Source of the DNA: Tritrichomonas musculus
Lineage: Eukaryota; Parabasalia; Tritrichomonadida; Tritrichomonadidae
Reading direction: 5' to 3'
NCBI GenBank assembly: GCA_039105265.1
Contig: JAPFFF010000063.1
Location: 372,001-436,000 of the forward strand
DNA: 64,000 nt
The translations under genes were made by a program, and so were the position numbers. The notes beneath the pieces are model-generated. The model saw nothing but the letters and a program-made list of their open reading frames with translations, was not told where the DNA came from and searched no databases. Below are positions 49,311 to 58,772 of this stretch, one piece after another. Numbering within the stretch: the stretch's first letter is position 1; each line of letters starts with the position of its first letter.

Positions 49311-50615
49311 TTATTCTTGTTCTATTCTTCTCTGTCTAATATAAAAAATAAAAACCAAAACGACTTCACAGACCGAAATTATCCTCAACAAATTGATCCA
49401 AAACGGCTGTTTTAAATATTCCTTAATATTCTCTTTATCTTGCAAACCTTGCTCATGAGTTTCATTATTCAACAAATCGCTCAATTTCACAATTTTTTTA
49501 TCCGTTTTTTTTGTCATTTCAAGCATTGAATTATTGAATATCTCAATCATCGCCTTTGTCTGATTAAAAGCCTGTGTGAGCAAAGATTTCGCTTTGTCAA
49601 CACCGTCAATGATTTTGAAGGTTCTTTTCTGCCAGCCTTGAGTGTAAGGAATCATTGTATTCCGGATGAAATCGTTAAGTTGTCCGTAAGTTGCTGTCTG
49701 TGAAACAACGTCACCAATTTCATCGCAAACCGTCAAAACATACTCAATTTTTGTGTCAGAATTCAAAATTTCACCTTTCGCCTTTTTGTAGTCAGAAATC
49801 TCTTTCTTCATCAGCGAGAAGGATGGATTACGAAGAACTGCGGACAATGATTGATGAACATGCGGATTCTGCTTGTGAAGTTGCTGTTGACCGTTTAAAT
49901 TCCTTTTTAAAAGCGATTCATGGAAAACATGAAATTTGGCCGATAGAAGGTCAATTTGTGCCATTAATTCACCTGTCATGGAGGTAACACCAAGCCATGC
50001 CTGACTCAAGTCAACTTTCAATGAATTGTTTATCAGAACTTTTTCAGAAGCCCCTGAAAAAGTTACCAAAGAAATAAATTTGGGTTGAATGTGCATTCTC
50101 AGCTTGAATTCCATTTCTTCGGGCTTGAAAGTAACTTTGCTGTTCTTGGTGAAGTTTTCAGATGTAAATGTGTCTGTACCGTTTGATTGAAAAAGTCCGA
50201 ATTGAAAAAGTGGAGAACCTGAATTGTCATTTGCGATATATGAAGATATACACGTCCCTTGGAAACGATTTGGACCACCTAGTAATGTTCCATCTGCTCC
50301 ATATGAATTAATAAGCCATATGGCAAAACCGCCATAACTGCCAATTTTATTTTCTTTTTTGATTTCTTTGTTAAAAGATGATATATCAAGGTAAAAGTCT
50401 ATAAACCATTCGCCAAATGGAATTGGAAGGGAATCCCAAACAGATCCTTTATGATTTTGAATTGGTGGTAATAATATTATATTATCTTCATACACAAGTG
50501 AGGCACCTCCAACATCCCAATATCCGACACGATTCTTTTCATTTGGATAAAAAGGAGGAGTAAGATCCGAGGTTGGCGTTGAAAAACAAAGAGATATTAA
50601 AACGATATAAAACAT
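49311..50615 (-). CDS. L-type (legume-like) lectin, ERGIC-53/VIP36-like cargo receptor
   Basis: 434 residues from ATG at 50613-50615, giving a good signal peptide (MFYIVLISLCFSTPTS). An open extension upstream has no ATG. Residues 18-230 are a legume-like lectin domain: GYWDVGGASLVYEDNIILLP, KGSVWDSLPIPFGEWFIDFY, GGFAIWLI, LGGPNRFQGTCISSYIAND. A helical stalk follows (about 240-395), then a membrane segment WINLLRIISVCEVVLVFIFY and a short tail IRQRRIEQE. The family binds high-mannose glycans on cargo and cycles between ER and Golgi. The tail lacks a clear C-terminal KKxx or FF exit signal but is basic. Confidence 0.85.
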   Translation of the reverse strand: MFYIVLISLCFSTPTSDLTPPFYPNEKNRVGYWDVGGASLVYEDNIILLPPIQNHKGSVWDSLPIPFGEWFIDFYLDISSFNKEIKKENKIGSYGGFAIWLINSYGADGTLLGGPNRFQGTCISSYIANDNSGSPLFQFGLFQSNGTDTFTSENFTKNSKVTFKPEEMEFKLRMHIQPKFISLVTFSGASEKVLINNSLKVDLSQAWLGVTSMTGELMAQIDLLSAKFHVFHESLLKRNLNGQQQLHKQNPHVHQSLSAVLRNPSFSLMKKEISDYKKAKGEILNSDTKIEYVLTVCDEIGDVVSQTATYGQLNDFIRNTMIPYTQGWQKRTFKIIDGVDKAKSLLTQAFNQTKAMIEIFNNSMLEMTKKTDKKIVKLSDLLNNETHEQGLQDKENIKEYLKQPFWINLLRIISVCEVVLVFIFYIRQRRIEQE

Positions 50616-51296
50616 TATAAAATTAAAAAAACTGACCAAAAAAAGATTCAAATTTATGATAATTTTTCTTTTGTCAATATCTTAAAAATATTTAGATTAT
50701 TTTATTTATTTTTAAATTATATTTAATTTTCTAACAAAAATAAATATATTTTTTGAAAATAAGAAAAATAAATGGGTAGAAAATGAAAAATCAGATGATT
50801 CAAGTAAAATGTATGAATTTATGAATAAAACAAAGAAATACAATATAACTTAAGTAAATGTGCTTTTCAAACTCATTATTTTTCATAATTCGCTATATAC
50901 AAATTATTGATTTCGTAATTTTAAAAGATTTTATATCACAGAATTTTTAATTATGACCGAATTCTACAAACAACCAGAAAACTTGCTAATATAGAAATTC
51001 AGGCTTTTATGTCAAGATTTTTGACTAGAGATAATTTTTTGACTTCTCCGTTAATAATTATTGACCACAAAACAGTTAAAAATATTGATATTATTGAATT
51101 AACTTTTCAATTTTTAAATTAGCTCTTATCATACTTTTTATATTTAAAAAACATAATATTAATATTTAAATAAATTAATTCAAATAAATTATTATTTATT
51201 ATTACATAAAAAATATGGAAAAAACAATATTGGATAAGATAAACAATCACATTATAAAAATATTTTAAACTTTTTCAAACAAAATTATAATTTTAA
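50616..51296. other. Divergent AT-rich spacer
   Basis: No coding-like sequence or distinct repeat. It should carry the promoters of the lectin gene and the ART gene. Confidence 0.5.
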
Positions 51297-52055
51297 ATGT
51301 CGAGATCACACAAGAGTTCAAAACCTTATCGCAAGAGTCTTATTCATCAAACCGATTTAGCGTGCGCCGAACAAATTATTTCTACTCAAACAATGCGTCC
51401 TGGAGCGGCTGGATTATACGGTCCTGGGATTTATTTTGCAAATACCATTGAAGCTACCAATCTCAAAGCACACAGGCGAGGCGTTTACTTGATTGCTGAT
51501 GTTTATTTGGGTAAAGTAAAACATGTAACCAAAAATGAAGCAACATCTGGTAATTTTAATGTACAACAAATTCAGGCAGAAGGATATACATCAATTTTCG
51601 GCTATAAAATGCCAACAGGAAGGGAAATCATTGTTTTTGATCCAAACCGAGTAAAAAACATTAAATTTATATATGGCAGTAGACCACGTGCAGTTTTTCA
51701 AACAGACAGAGAAAGAATTGTTTTGTTTTTAGTTACAGATAGAAATACTGCAGGACAAATTGTCGAAACTCAAAAAGTACCTAAAATAGACGGTCCTTTC
51801 GGCCGTGGTTGTTACTTATTTGACTCTATTACAGACGCGTTGGCCATGAATCCAAACCAGGAGACATATTTGGCAGCAGATGCATACATGGTTGACTTTT
51901 ACAATCTCCAAAATGGCGAAAACACAAACTCACCAAATGCTCGAAATGGACACAGATCATTTCTCGGAAAACATAACGGAATCAATCATTTTATCTTGAA
52001 AAATCGCAGAAATGTTGTAAACATTCATTTTTGCGGTGGCAAACCTTGGTCTTAG
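51297..52055 (+). CDS. Tandem PARP-like (ADP-ribosyltransferase fold) protein
   Basis: 252 residues, apparently two tandem copies of a compact PARP/ART fold. Copy 1 (10-128): LIHQTD with His17, GLYGPGIYFANT with Tyr46, LIADVYLGKVKHV, GYTSIFG, then GREIIVFDPNRVKNIKFIYG with Glu110. These reproduce the H-Y-E triad and strand order of PARP catalytic domains. Copy 2 (139-252): VLFLVTDRNTAG, GPFGRGCYLFDSITDAL, YLAADAYMVDFY, HRSFLG, NHFILKNRRNVVNIHF. It keeps the fold pattern but not the His and Glu, so it is probably inactive. Active family members transfer ADP-ribose from NAD to protein or nucleic acid. No signal peptide. The stop is TAG. Function is inferred from motifs. Confidence 0.65.
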   Translation: MSRSHKSSKPYRKSLIHQTDLACAEQIISTQTMRPGAAGLYGPGIYFANTIEATNLKAHRRGVYLIADVYLGKVKHVTKNEATSGNFNVQQIQAEGYTSIFGYKMPTGREIIVFDPNRVKNIKFIYGSRPRAVFQTDRERIVLFLVTDRNTAGQIVETQKVPKIDGPFGRGCYLFDSITDALAMNPNQETYLAADAYMVDFYNLQNGENTNSPNARNGHRSFLGKHNGINHFILKNRRNVVNIHFCGGKPWS

Positions 52056-52488
52056 AACATAAATATTTGTTTTTTTTTTTTTCTAGAAGCTTTTTATAAA
52101 TATTGTGTTATAATTCTTTTGACTAAGTATTGAAAAAGTTCAAAATTTTGGGAATTGCTTTTCCTATTTTGGTTATATTCAAGTTTTTTTTTTTAACATA
52201 ATAAATTTAAATGCATTCATTTCATGTTTTGATAATTATCTTCCTTTATTTTATTTATAATTCATAAGATTAGTATTTGTTTACTGCTTCTTTTTAAAGC
52301 AGTCCATTCAATTGAGTTTATGCTTAAAACTGTTATTTCTGCTGAACTTAATAAGATGATCATCTTATTGGAAAGCATGATATCCAATTTTACAGTTACA
52401 GATTGCTGGCTTAAAAATTTTAATGAATTTTAAAAATTATTAAAATTTTTGATCGTCATGGTCAAATATTAGGTTTAAAAAATTATTA
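52056..52488. other. Spacer with a 20-bp perfect palindrome
   Basis: AT-rich. AATAAGATGATCATCTTATT at 52350-52369 is a perfect palindrome, and a 7-bp-stem hairpin (ACTGCTT...AAGCAGT) lies near 52281-52301. Between two plus-strand genes, either could be a regulatory or 3'-end structure. Confidence 0.5.
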
Positions 52489-53850
52489 ATGAAAGTTGAG
52501 TACACAATACCAACAAAAGACCTTCAGAGACTTATCCTGCAAGATCAAAGTGATAAGTTTTATTTAATTGTTAAATCTTTGTCAAGCAAAGACAACCAAA
52601 TTATAATTGAGACAACTTTTAACAAAGCACGAGTTATCTCAAGGAAAATAAACCAACTTTGCCAAATTGATCCCACTAAAAATGAGTATGAAATTCCCAT
52701 TCCCGAAAATTCTCCTCAAAACTTCTCTTCAACCGATCCAAAGCAAATCGTTGAAATCCTAAATTTACTTCTTAAATCCAGTACAGAAAAAATTGAATTG
52801 GGCGATGAAAAACTGTATCTTTTCAATATGGTTCGCCTTCTACTTGGCCAAAATGAAGAAGAAAGCCGGAAAATTGACCTTAAAATTTCAAGCTTAAAAG
52901 AGGCGCTGTCACTTTTGCGAACAGAATTTCATGTCAATTCAATTGAGTACATTTCATCACATTTTTCAGAGTTCATTGAATCAATTGAACTTTCGCGCCT
53001 GGACGATGAAATTGTCATAGAAATCATCGATTCTTACTGCGTGAAAAACCGCCAAAATTCTGAAGAAAACCAAAAAATTTTCTCAAATTTGGTACAAAAA
53101 GAAAAAGACGATAGAATAATCATGCACTTTTTGCTTTGCATTGAATATGACGAGTATGATAAAGAAATGTCAGAATACATCATTTCACACCTCACTGACG
53201 ATGTTGCAAACAGCGAGCTAAGCAGAGTCATTGAAAAGTTCAAGCAGCAACTTTTGAGTCAGTTTTCATCGTCCAAAAAAGAGACTAAAAAAAGTAATAA
53301 CGGCAACGTCATCGAGTGCAAGTATGAAGGTGACGAGCTCTCTGGAATTTTCTCTTATTTAAAGAAGAAGCACGGAGATGACATTGCAAAGAAAGGAGTT
53401 GTCACTTTTTCTGACACAAACATACCAAGCCGCCGAGGAAAAATTTCTGACCTCATTAAATATGGTCCAGACGAAATAGACAGCGAATATCACAACCAAA
53501 CTTCAGGATTTACTGATGCCAATGACGGTTGGTTTGAGATTGATTTCGGCGAAAGAAGGATAAATCTGACATCATACACATTGCGCTCTTGCCCTATAGA
53601 GCAATACTCGTACCCAAAGTCGTGGAGAATTGTCGGATCGAACGACAAGAAGCAGTGGGACGTTCTGAATCACCAGACAAACAATAGTTCTTTGAATGGT
53701 CACCATTTGCAGAAGCGGTTCGTTTGCGAAGATAATGACAAGTATTACAGGTACATCCGCTTTGTTCAAGAAGATTCTTGGGGACTATACACATATAATA
53801 TTATTCTAACATGTATTGAATTGTTTGGCTCAATTCTGGTAGCCGATTAA
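52489..53850 (+). CDS. BTB-like / BACK-like / discoidin-like (F5/8 C) protein
   Basis: 453 residues. The N-terminal 130 residues resemble the divergent BTB-type domain of parabasalid proteins (FYLIVKSLSSKDNQIIIET, QIVEILNLLLKSSTEKIELG). Residues 140-260 are helical and BACK-like (IEYISSHFSEFIESIELSRL, IIMHFLLCIEYDEYDKEM). Residues 285-450 are a galactose-binding-like F5/8 type C domain: GIFSYLKKKHG, NDGWFEIDFGERRINLTSYT, LRSCPIEQYSYPKSWRIVGS, NDKKQWDVL, YYRYIRFVQE, ELFGS. This last domain is very well conserved. It differs from 14926-16608 in lacking the coiled coil. A ubiquitin-ligase adaptor or similar scaffold is plausible but not shown. Confidence 0.75.
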   Translation: MKVEYTIPTKDLQRLILQDQSDKFYLIVKSLSSKDNQIIIETTFNKARVISRKINQLCQIDPTKNEYEIPIPENSPQNFSSTDPKQIVEILNLLLKSSTEKIELGDEKLYLFNMVRLLLGQNEEESRKIDLKISSLKEALSLLRTEFHVNSIEYISSHFSEFIESIELSRLDDEIVIEIIDSYCVKNRQNSEENQKIFSNLVQKEKDDRIIMHFLLCIEYDEYDKEMSEYIISHLTDDVANSELSRVIEKFKQQLLSQFSSSKKETKKSNNGNVIECKYEGDELSGIFSYLKKKHGDDIAKKGVVTFSDTNIPSRRGKISDLIKYGPDEIDSEYHNQTSGFTDANDGWFEIDFGERRINLTSYTLRSCPIEQYSYPKSWRIVGSNDKKQWDVLNHQTNNSSLNGHHLQKRFVCEDNDKYYRYIRFVQEDSWGLYTYNIILTCIELFGSILVAD

Positions 53851-54078
53851 ACAACTTTTCAAAATATAGGCCTCACAATTTTGTGAGAAAATTGATTTTT
53901 TTTGTTATTTAAACTCACAAAGTTCAATTAAACCATCGTAATAAATAATAATTTATTATTATTTCTATCAAATAAAATGAAAAGTCAGGATTTTGAAAGA
54001 GTAATTGGAGGTACATAATATTATGCTGAAATATCTGGAAATTCTTACTTAGTTTTCGAATTCCATGAGACACCTATA

Positions 54079-54470
54079 TTAAATGACATAAACAGATGCA
54101 TTTTGAGCACAAAAAACAAGTCGATCATAGTTACTTGATTCAATTTCAGTTTTTCCGATAAGCATTTTTTCTCCATATGTTTTGAAGCATGGATTATCGA
54201 AGCTTTCAAAGTACCACAGCACCATTTGTTTCGAATTTTCAGGGATTTCAATTCGACGAAGATCTCTACAAGAAAAGAAAGCATCTCACTTGATTCGTTT
54301 GACATCTGATGGAATATTGATGCTCTCAATTGATGAGCCAATGAATGCTTTTTCATCGATTGTATGGACTTTTGAATCAGGTACAAATTGAATAGATTTA
54401 ACTGCCGAATGATTAAATACAAATGAGGAAATTTTCGTTATATCATATTCTTTTGAATTATAGGAGATCG
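54079..54470 (-). pseudogene. TpLRR gene fragment
   Basis: The minus strand reads SIQFVPDSKVHTIDEKAFIG, SSIESINIPSDVKRIK, a TGA, DAFFSCRDLRRIEIPEN, and a C-terminal stretch ending YVI at TAA 54079-54081. These are two to three TpLRR units with an internal stop and no start. It is a decayed tail of a BspA-like gene. Confidence 0.6.
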
Positions 54471-54512
54471 TTTGTTGATTTTTGGTTTTTGAATAGGTTG
54501 AATAAACTGAAG

Positions 54513-54585
54513 AGTCTCGTAGCTCAGTGGTTAGAGCATGGTTCTTATGAGGCCAGGGTCGCGGGTTCGATACCCGTCGGGACTA
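54513..54585 (+). tRNA. tRNA-Ile (TAT)
   Basis: 73 nt. Acceptor AGTCTCG pairs with CGGGACT (one G-U), discriminator A at 54585. Anticodon stem TGGTT/GGCCA (two G-U) with loop CTTATGA gives anticodon TAT at 54546-54548, reading AUA. A box TAGCTCAGTGG and B box GGTTCGATACC are canonical. Seven T residues follow as Pol III terminator. No intron, although eukaryotic tRNA-Ile(UAU) genes often carry one. Confidence 0.92.
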
Positions 54586-54969
54586 TTTTTTTGGATTTTT
54601 TTTGGTATTCAAGTTCTTTAGATCTCTTTGAACTGTGCTTGGCGGCACCACATGAAGAAGATGGTCTTGGATGTGCCATTTATCTTAATGAATGAAACCT
54701 CAACATAAATACGAAAAATATCATTCAATCCGATAACTATTATTATATTTGATTTATCATTTGCCATTATAATATAACTATTTGCATTTTAGTTCATGGG
54801 ATCAATTATTATCTCAATGAAACCTCAACTTATCAAAATTGCCCAAAAAGTTGAAAATGTGAATAAAATTTTAATTAACGACTTTTTTCACTTTTTGTGA
54901 TAATCTGACTTGTCAGATTAATAATTTCAATGAATTTCATACAAAATATTCAAAAAATTTAAAAACTTA
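54586..54969. other. Spacer
   Basis: Begins with the T run of the tRNA terminator. AATGAAACCTCAAC occurs twice (about 54691 and 54818). An open stretch with LAAPHEEDGLGCAIYLNE near 54637-54695 looks mildly protein-like but has no start and is not recognised. Confidence 0.4.
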
Positions 54970-56229
54970 ATGATTAACATTCTTTTATTTCTTTCATATA
55001 CTATCATTGAAAGAACGGATTGGGGAAACTCCTATTTTCAGAAGTTTTCTACTTTAAAATACAGTTTTAATAAAAATGCTTATGTTCAAATTCATTTTTT
55101 ACATAACCAAGATCAAATGGTTTTTGGATTTGCAACGGATGAAGAGATTAAAAGAATAGAAGAATTACAATTTGATTCAAAATACTGCTCCGATTCTTAT
55201 CAATTATCAGAGATTCAAATATTAGCTGATAAAGATAAAACAATTGGAGGAGAGATACCATATGCCAAAATTTTAACACCATATGCTTTTACATGTAAAG
55301 AAAAATATACAATTTCAGCAGAATTAGAATATTTTAATGGTCCAAATAATCTTGATTCTAGATTACAAATTTTCCGAATTGTGGCCTTGGTTTACTTTAT
55401 ATTGGTGTTATTGATAATGGTTGGATTTTTAATATACATATGTTATTATTCATATAAGGAAGGAATGTGCCTGTGTCAAAATAATTATTGTGCAGGCTTT
55501 ATTCAATCATTGTGTTGTAATACTTATACATTTTATGTTGGTTTCTTTTTCTTTCTTTTTATTTTTTTCGCTCTTCAAGCTTATTCGATTTTCGGATTTT
55601 TTAATTCTAGAAAAGATCAAGAATATATTAATATTAATTATGAAAAAAACTCTGAGAATGATGCTATAATAAATTCTATTGTTTTACCTGTCATATCAAA
55701 TGCAATTGTTATGGTTTTTTTGGCATCAATATCTAATTTTCTTAGTTGGCCAAATGCGACCTGGTGCTCTCGAATATTTGTTTCACTTATATTAATTGTA
55801 ATGGCATCATTTTATCTTGGATTTCAGCTAAGTCTTTATAGTATTGCGGGCATAATATTTAATTTAATTTCATATTTAGCTATATTTTTCATATCGCAAT
55901 ATTGTTTGCCATTTCAATTTATAGTAACAAGAATTGCTATAATAACTTATTTCATTGGAAGTTTTGCTGCATTTCCTTTAGGGGCCATTCTAATAAATGA
56001 GTTACAAAACCAAATTAGTACTCACTATTTTACATTTGTCTTTGGAATCATTTTCATAATAACTCAGGCTATTACAATTGTTCTCTTATTATTGGCAATT
56101 TTTTGCTTTGGTGAATTTAATGATCAAGTTTTGAGTATTATTATTTTGCATCAAACAACAACTGTTTCATTTGTTTTAGAAAGTAATACAAGTGTATCCG
56201 GTCAAAATAATGAAAATAATTATGCATAA
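54970..56229 (+). CDS. Seven-transmembrane protein with N-terminal ectodomain
   Basis: 419 residues. A hydrophobic start (MINILLFLSYTII) looks like a signal peptide, followed by about 120 lumenal or extracellular residues with Cys at 73 and 109. Seven hydrophobic helices are at about 135-158, 186-210, 233-257, 267-290, 293-313, 318-340 and 354-380. A cytoplasmic Cys-rich loop (CLCQNNYCAGFIQSLCCN) sits between helices 1 and 2. The tail is Asn/Ser-rich. The topology matches receptor-like 7TM families such as the GOST/lung-7TM group, but I see no decisive motif, so no family name is given. Polytopic transporters remain possible. Confidence 0.65.
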   Translation: MINILLFLSYTIIERTDWGNSYFQKFSTLKYSFNKNAYVQIHFLHNQDQMVFGFATDEEIKRIEELQFDSKYCSDSYQLSEIQILADKDKTIGGEIPYAKILTPYAFTCKEKYTISAELEYFNGPNNLDSRLQIFRIVALVYFILVLLIMVGFLIYICYYSYKEGMCLCQNNYCAGFIQSLCCNTYTFYVGFFFFLFIFFALQAYSIFGFFNSRKDQEYININYEKNSENDAIINSIVLPVISNAIVMVFLASISNFLSWPNATWCSRIFVSLILIVMASFYLGFQLSLYSIAGIIFNLISYLAIFFISQYCLPFQFIVTRIAIITYFIGSFAAFPLGAILINELQNQISTHYFTFVFGIIFIITQAITIVLLLLAIFCFGEFNDQVLSIIILHQTTTVSFVLESNTSVSGQNNENNYA

Positions 56230-56396
56230 TTTGATGAAACATAATTATCTAATGAATTAAAATTAATTTTAAGTTTTTTAAAATCAAAAATTTATTATAA
56301 TAATATTTTATTATTTTATATTATAATCCTGATCATAGGTTTGAAGATTTACTTCAAGAATATGACATGTGATATGAACAACCCATATGTAAAGAA

Positions 56397-58153
56397 ATGA
56401 AATATCTTGAATATCTTTCTCAACTTAAAAAAAATACAGAACCTTTTTCTAGAATTTATTGAAAATGAAGATACCAACACTAATAATTTCGGAACTTTTA
56501 TAATGGATCAGTTTGATTCATCAATTTTTTTTGGAAAATCGATATATTTTAAAGACAGTTTTATATGCATTAGCAAATATATCAAGAAATCACCATAGGA
56601 CCCATAATTTTTTCGATAAAATTTCACAAATTCTTGATTATTTTTCGAAACGAATCAAACAGACCTTTTCAAATTCAAATTTATTTAACATTTTTAGAAA
56701 AGACCTAAGAATTCTTCTTTTACTCATTAAGAAACAAATGTTCATTGTTGATCAGAGCATTGCTGATTTGATGCTTATTGAAAGACATTTCGATAGATAC
56801 AAATTTTATTTTTACCCAGAAATAAAACCGTTCTTAACCGAACAAATGAGAATTTCTATTGAAAAAGAACTCACTGACAGCGATCCCGACATATTTAAAA
56901 ATTTTGAAGAAAAGAGAGAAATAGGCGAAAATGACTCATATTTATGTCAAATCATTCGAAACGATTCAATTGATGAATTTGTAATTTATGTGAATCAAAC
57001 AAACCTCTCAATTTCTACAGAAAATATAAAACCGTCAATTTTTGAGACAAATTTTTTCTTACTTAAACGTATATTTATCATTTCATTAACTGATTATGCT
57101 GTGTTTTTTGGAGCAATTCAAATTATCAATTTTTTAAGGTTAAATAATGTGAGAATGTCTTCATCTTTGTGGCTTTATGCAATTCACAGTAACAATGCAG
57201 AATTAATTCACCTTATTGAAGGTGAAAAGGTTAGAAAAATGGTTGATTTGAGATATCTTAAAGAAGCTATAAAATGTCATCATAATGACATCGCGAATTA
57301 CATACAAACAAATTGCCTCCAAGACGAAAAAATAAATTTTTATGACAATCCTATTTCTTATGGTTTCCATTTCCATAATTTTGAATATTTGCCGGATGAT
57401 ATCACAAGTGAGAATGTCATATTTTATGCTTGTAAATATGATTATCCTGAAATTGTAAATCAAATTTTGATATTGTTGACTTTTTGTTATCACAGCCAAA
57501 AATTGAATTTAAAAAAAATGCTTTTATCAAAATTCCTCCAAATCTTACTTATATTGGAGAAGAATCTTTTTGTGAATGTACATCATTACAACAAATAACA
57601 ATTCCACCATCAGTAAAAAAAATAGGAAAAGGTGCTTTCTTTTGCAATAGAAAACTTACCAAAATTGAGCTTTCAGATTCAATCACTGAAATAAGTGAGA
57701 AATGCTTTCAAGGATGCGTTAATTTGAAGCATATTGAAATTCCTTCTTCAGTGGGCTTTGATTAATAAAAATGCTTTTGATTGTTGTGAATCTTTGGTTG
57801 AAATAACAATTCCTCCAGTAACTCTATTTGATGATTGTGGCTTTTATGCATGCAAATCTTTGGTTGAAATTTCTATTCCTGCAAAAATAATTTGTAAATA
57901 TGCTTTTAGCAAATGTAGATTGTTACAGCATGTAATCTTTCTTTCTTCTGTAGTTGAAATTAAGGAATATGCATTTTGTGAATGTTATTCACTTTCTGAA
58001 GTATCTTTTTCGGAACCTTCTTCTTTAACAAAAATTGGAAAAAATGCTTTTCAATCTTGTATAAAATTAGGTAAAATAACCGTTCCTTCTTCTGTGAAAG
58101 AGATAGAAAAGAGAGCTTTTCCACAAAACACTAAAGTATCAACAGTTAAATAA
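56397..58153 (+). pseudogene. DUF3447 plus TpLRR gene, broken by frameshifts
   Basis: The start MKYLEYLSQLKK (ATG 56397) leads into IQNLFLEFIENE in another frame at an A8 run near 56427. A second frame change near 56525-56545 leads to the intact middle: LANISRNHHRTHNFFDKI, NLFNIFRKDLRILLLLIKKQ, EEKREIGENDSYLC, FLRLNNVRMSSSLWLYAIHS, that is, the N-terminal module and DUF3447-type core of the ankyrin proteins. Near 57490 the frame changes again to TpLRRs (NLTYIGEESFCECTSLQQIT), and again near 57750, ending KRAFPQNTKVSTVK at TAA 58151-58153. Four frame changes make it a recent pseudogene of a DUF3447-TpLRR fusion. Some changes sit at homopolymers, so assembly error should be excluded. Confidence 0.75.
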
Positions 58154-58257
58154 TGAGAAATTTATTAAAAAAAAAAAATTATTTTATTTATTTTTTATTT
58201 ATTTACAAAATACAATATATTTAATTTGTTGCTTTCTTCTTATGTAAAAATATTTCA

Positions 58258-58530
58258 TCACTTGAACATGTTTATTGCTTTCACTCCTAAATGATTTGCC
58301 ATCAACAATTCAGCATAATTGGAAAATGCTTCAACGTCTCCTTTTCCTTCCTTATCAAGAGTGATTGGATCAAAAACATCAACTGAAACAAATGAAAAAT
58401 GAATTGAAGCAACTTGAAGCAAATATTTTAATGTATTGTTTTCAGTCCAAGCAAATTGATTCCATCCTTGAGGAACAAGTAGTTATGAAAATGTCTGCAT
58501 ACTGAATTGATCCTTGATCAATTAATGGAA
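58258..58530 (-). pseudogene. C-terminal fragment of an unrecognised gene
   Basis: The minus strand reads VPQGWNQFAWTENNTLKYLL, QVASIHFSFVSVDVFDPITL, DKEGKGDVEAFSNYAELLMA and NHLGVKAINMFK, ending at TGA 58258-58260. Upstream (DFPLIDQGSIQYADIFIT) continues in another frame. The sequence is clearly protein-like and less AT-rich than its surroundings. I do not recognise the family. Confidence 0.45.
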
Positions 58531-58765
58531 AATCAAAAATTTTAAAGATTAATTTGAAAAGAAATAATAAAGCTTATTAAAATTGAAATAAATATTTTTT
58601 TTGTCAAATAAATTGAGAGAAAAAATAATGGGCTGACATTTGAATTTAAGTTTATAAAATTTTATAAGATTTTAATTCAAAAATTTCAATTCTTACACAA
58701 AAAGTTTGATACAAAATTTTTTCATTACCAAATATCTTATCAATATTGTATTATTTTGTTTTTTC

Positions 58766-58770
58766 TCATT
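58766..58770 (+). promoter_or_regulatory. Initiator-like TCATT before the Sel1 kinase
   Basis: The context TTTTCTCATTTAATG places TCATT two bases before the ATG. It resembles the leaders of the acidic Polinton genes and the Trichomonas initiator TCA-Py-T/A. Confidence 0.35.
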
Positions 58771-58772
58771 TA

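Larger units (their letters stand above)
58154..58772. other. Spacer containing a coding fragment
   Basis: AT-rich except for the minus-strand fragment at 58258-58530. The last bases before the next gene hold an initiator-like TCATT. Confidence 0.5.

Noticed and set aside
54045-54422. A 125-residue minus-strand gene
   Set aside because: The TpLRR signal lies in another minus-strand frame with an internal stop, so this frame is a shadow of a pseudogene.
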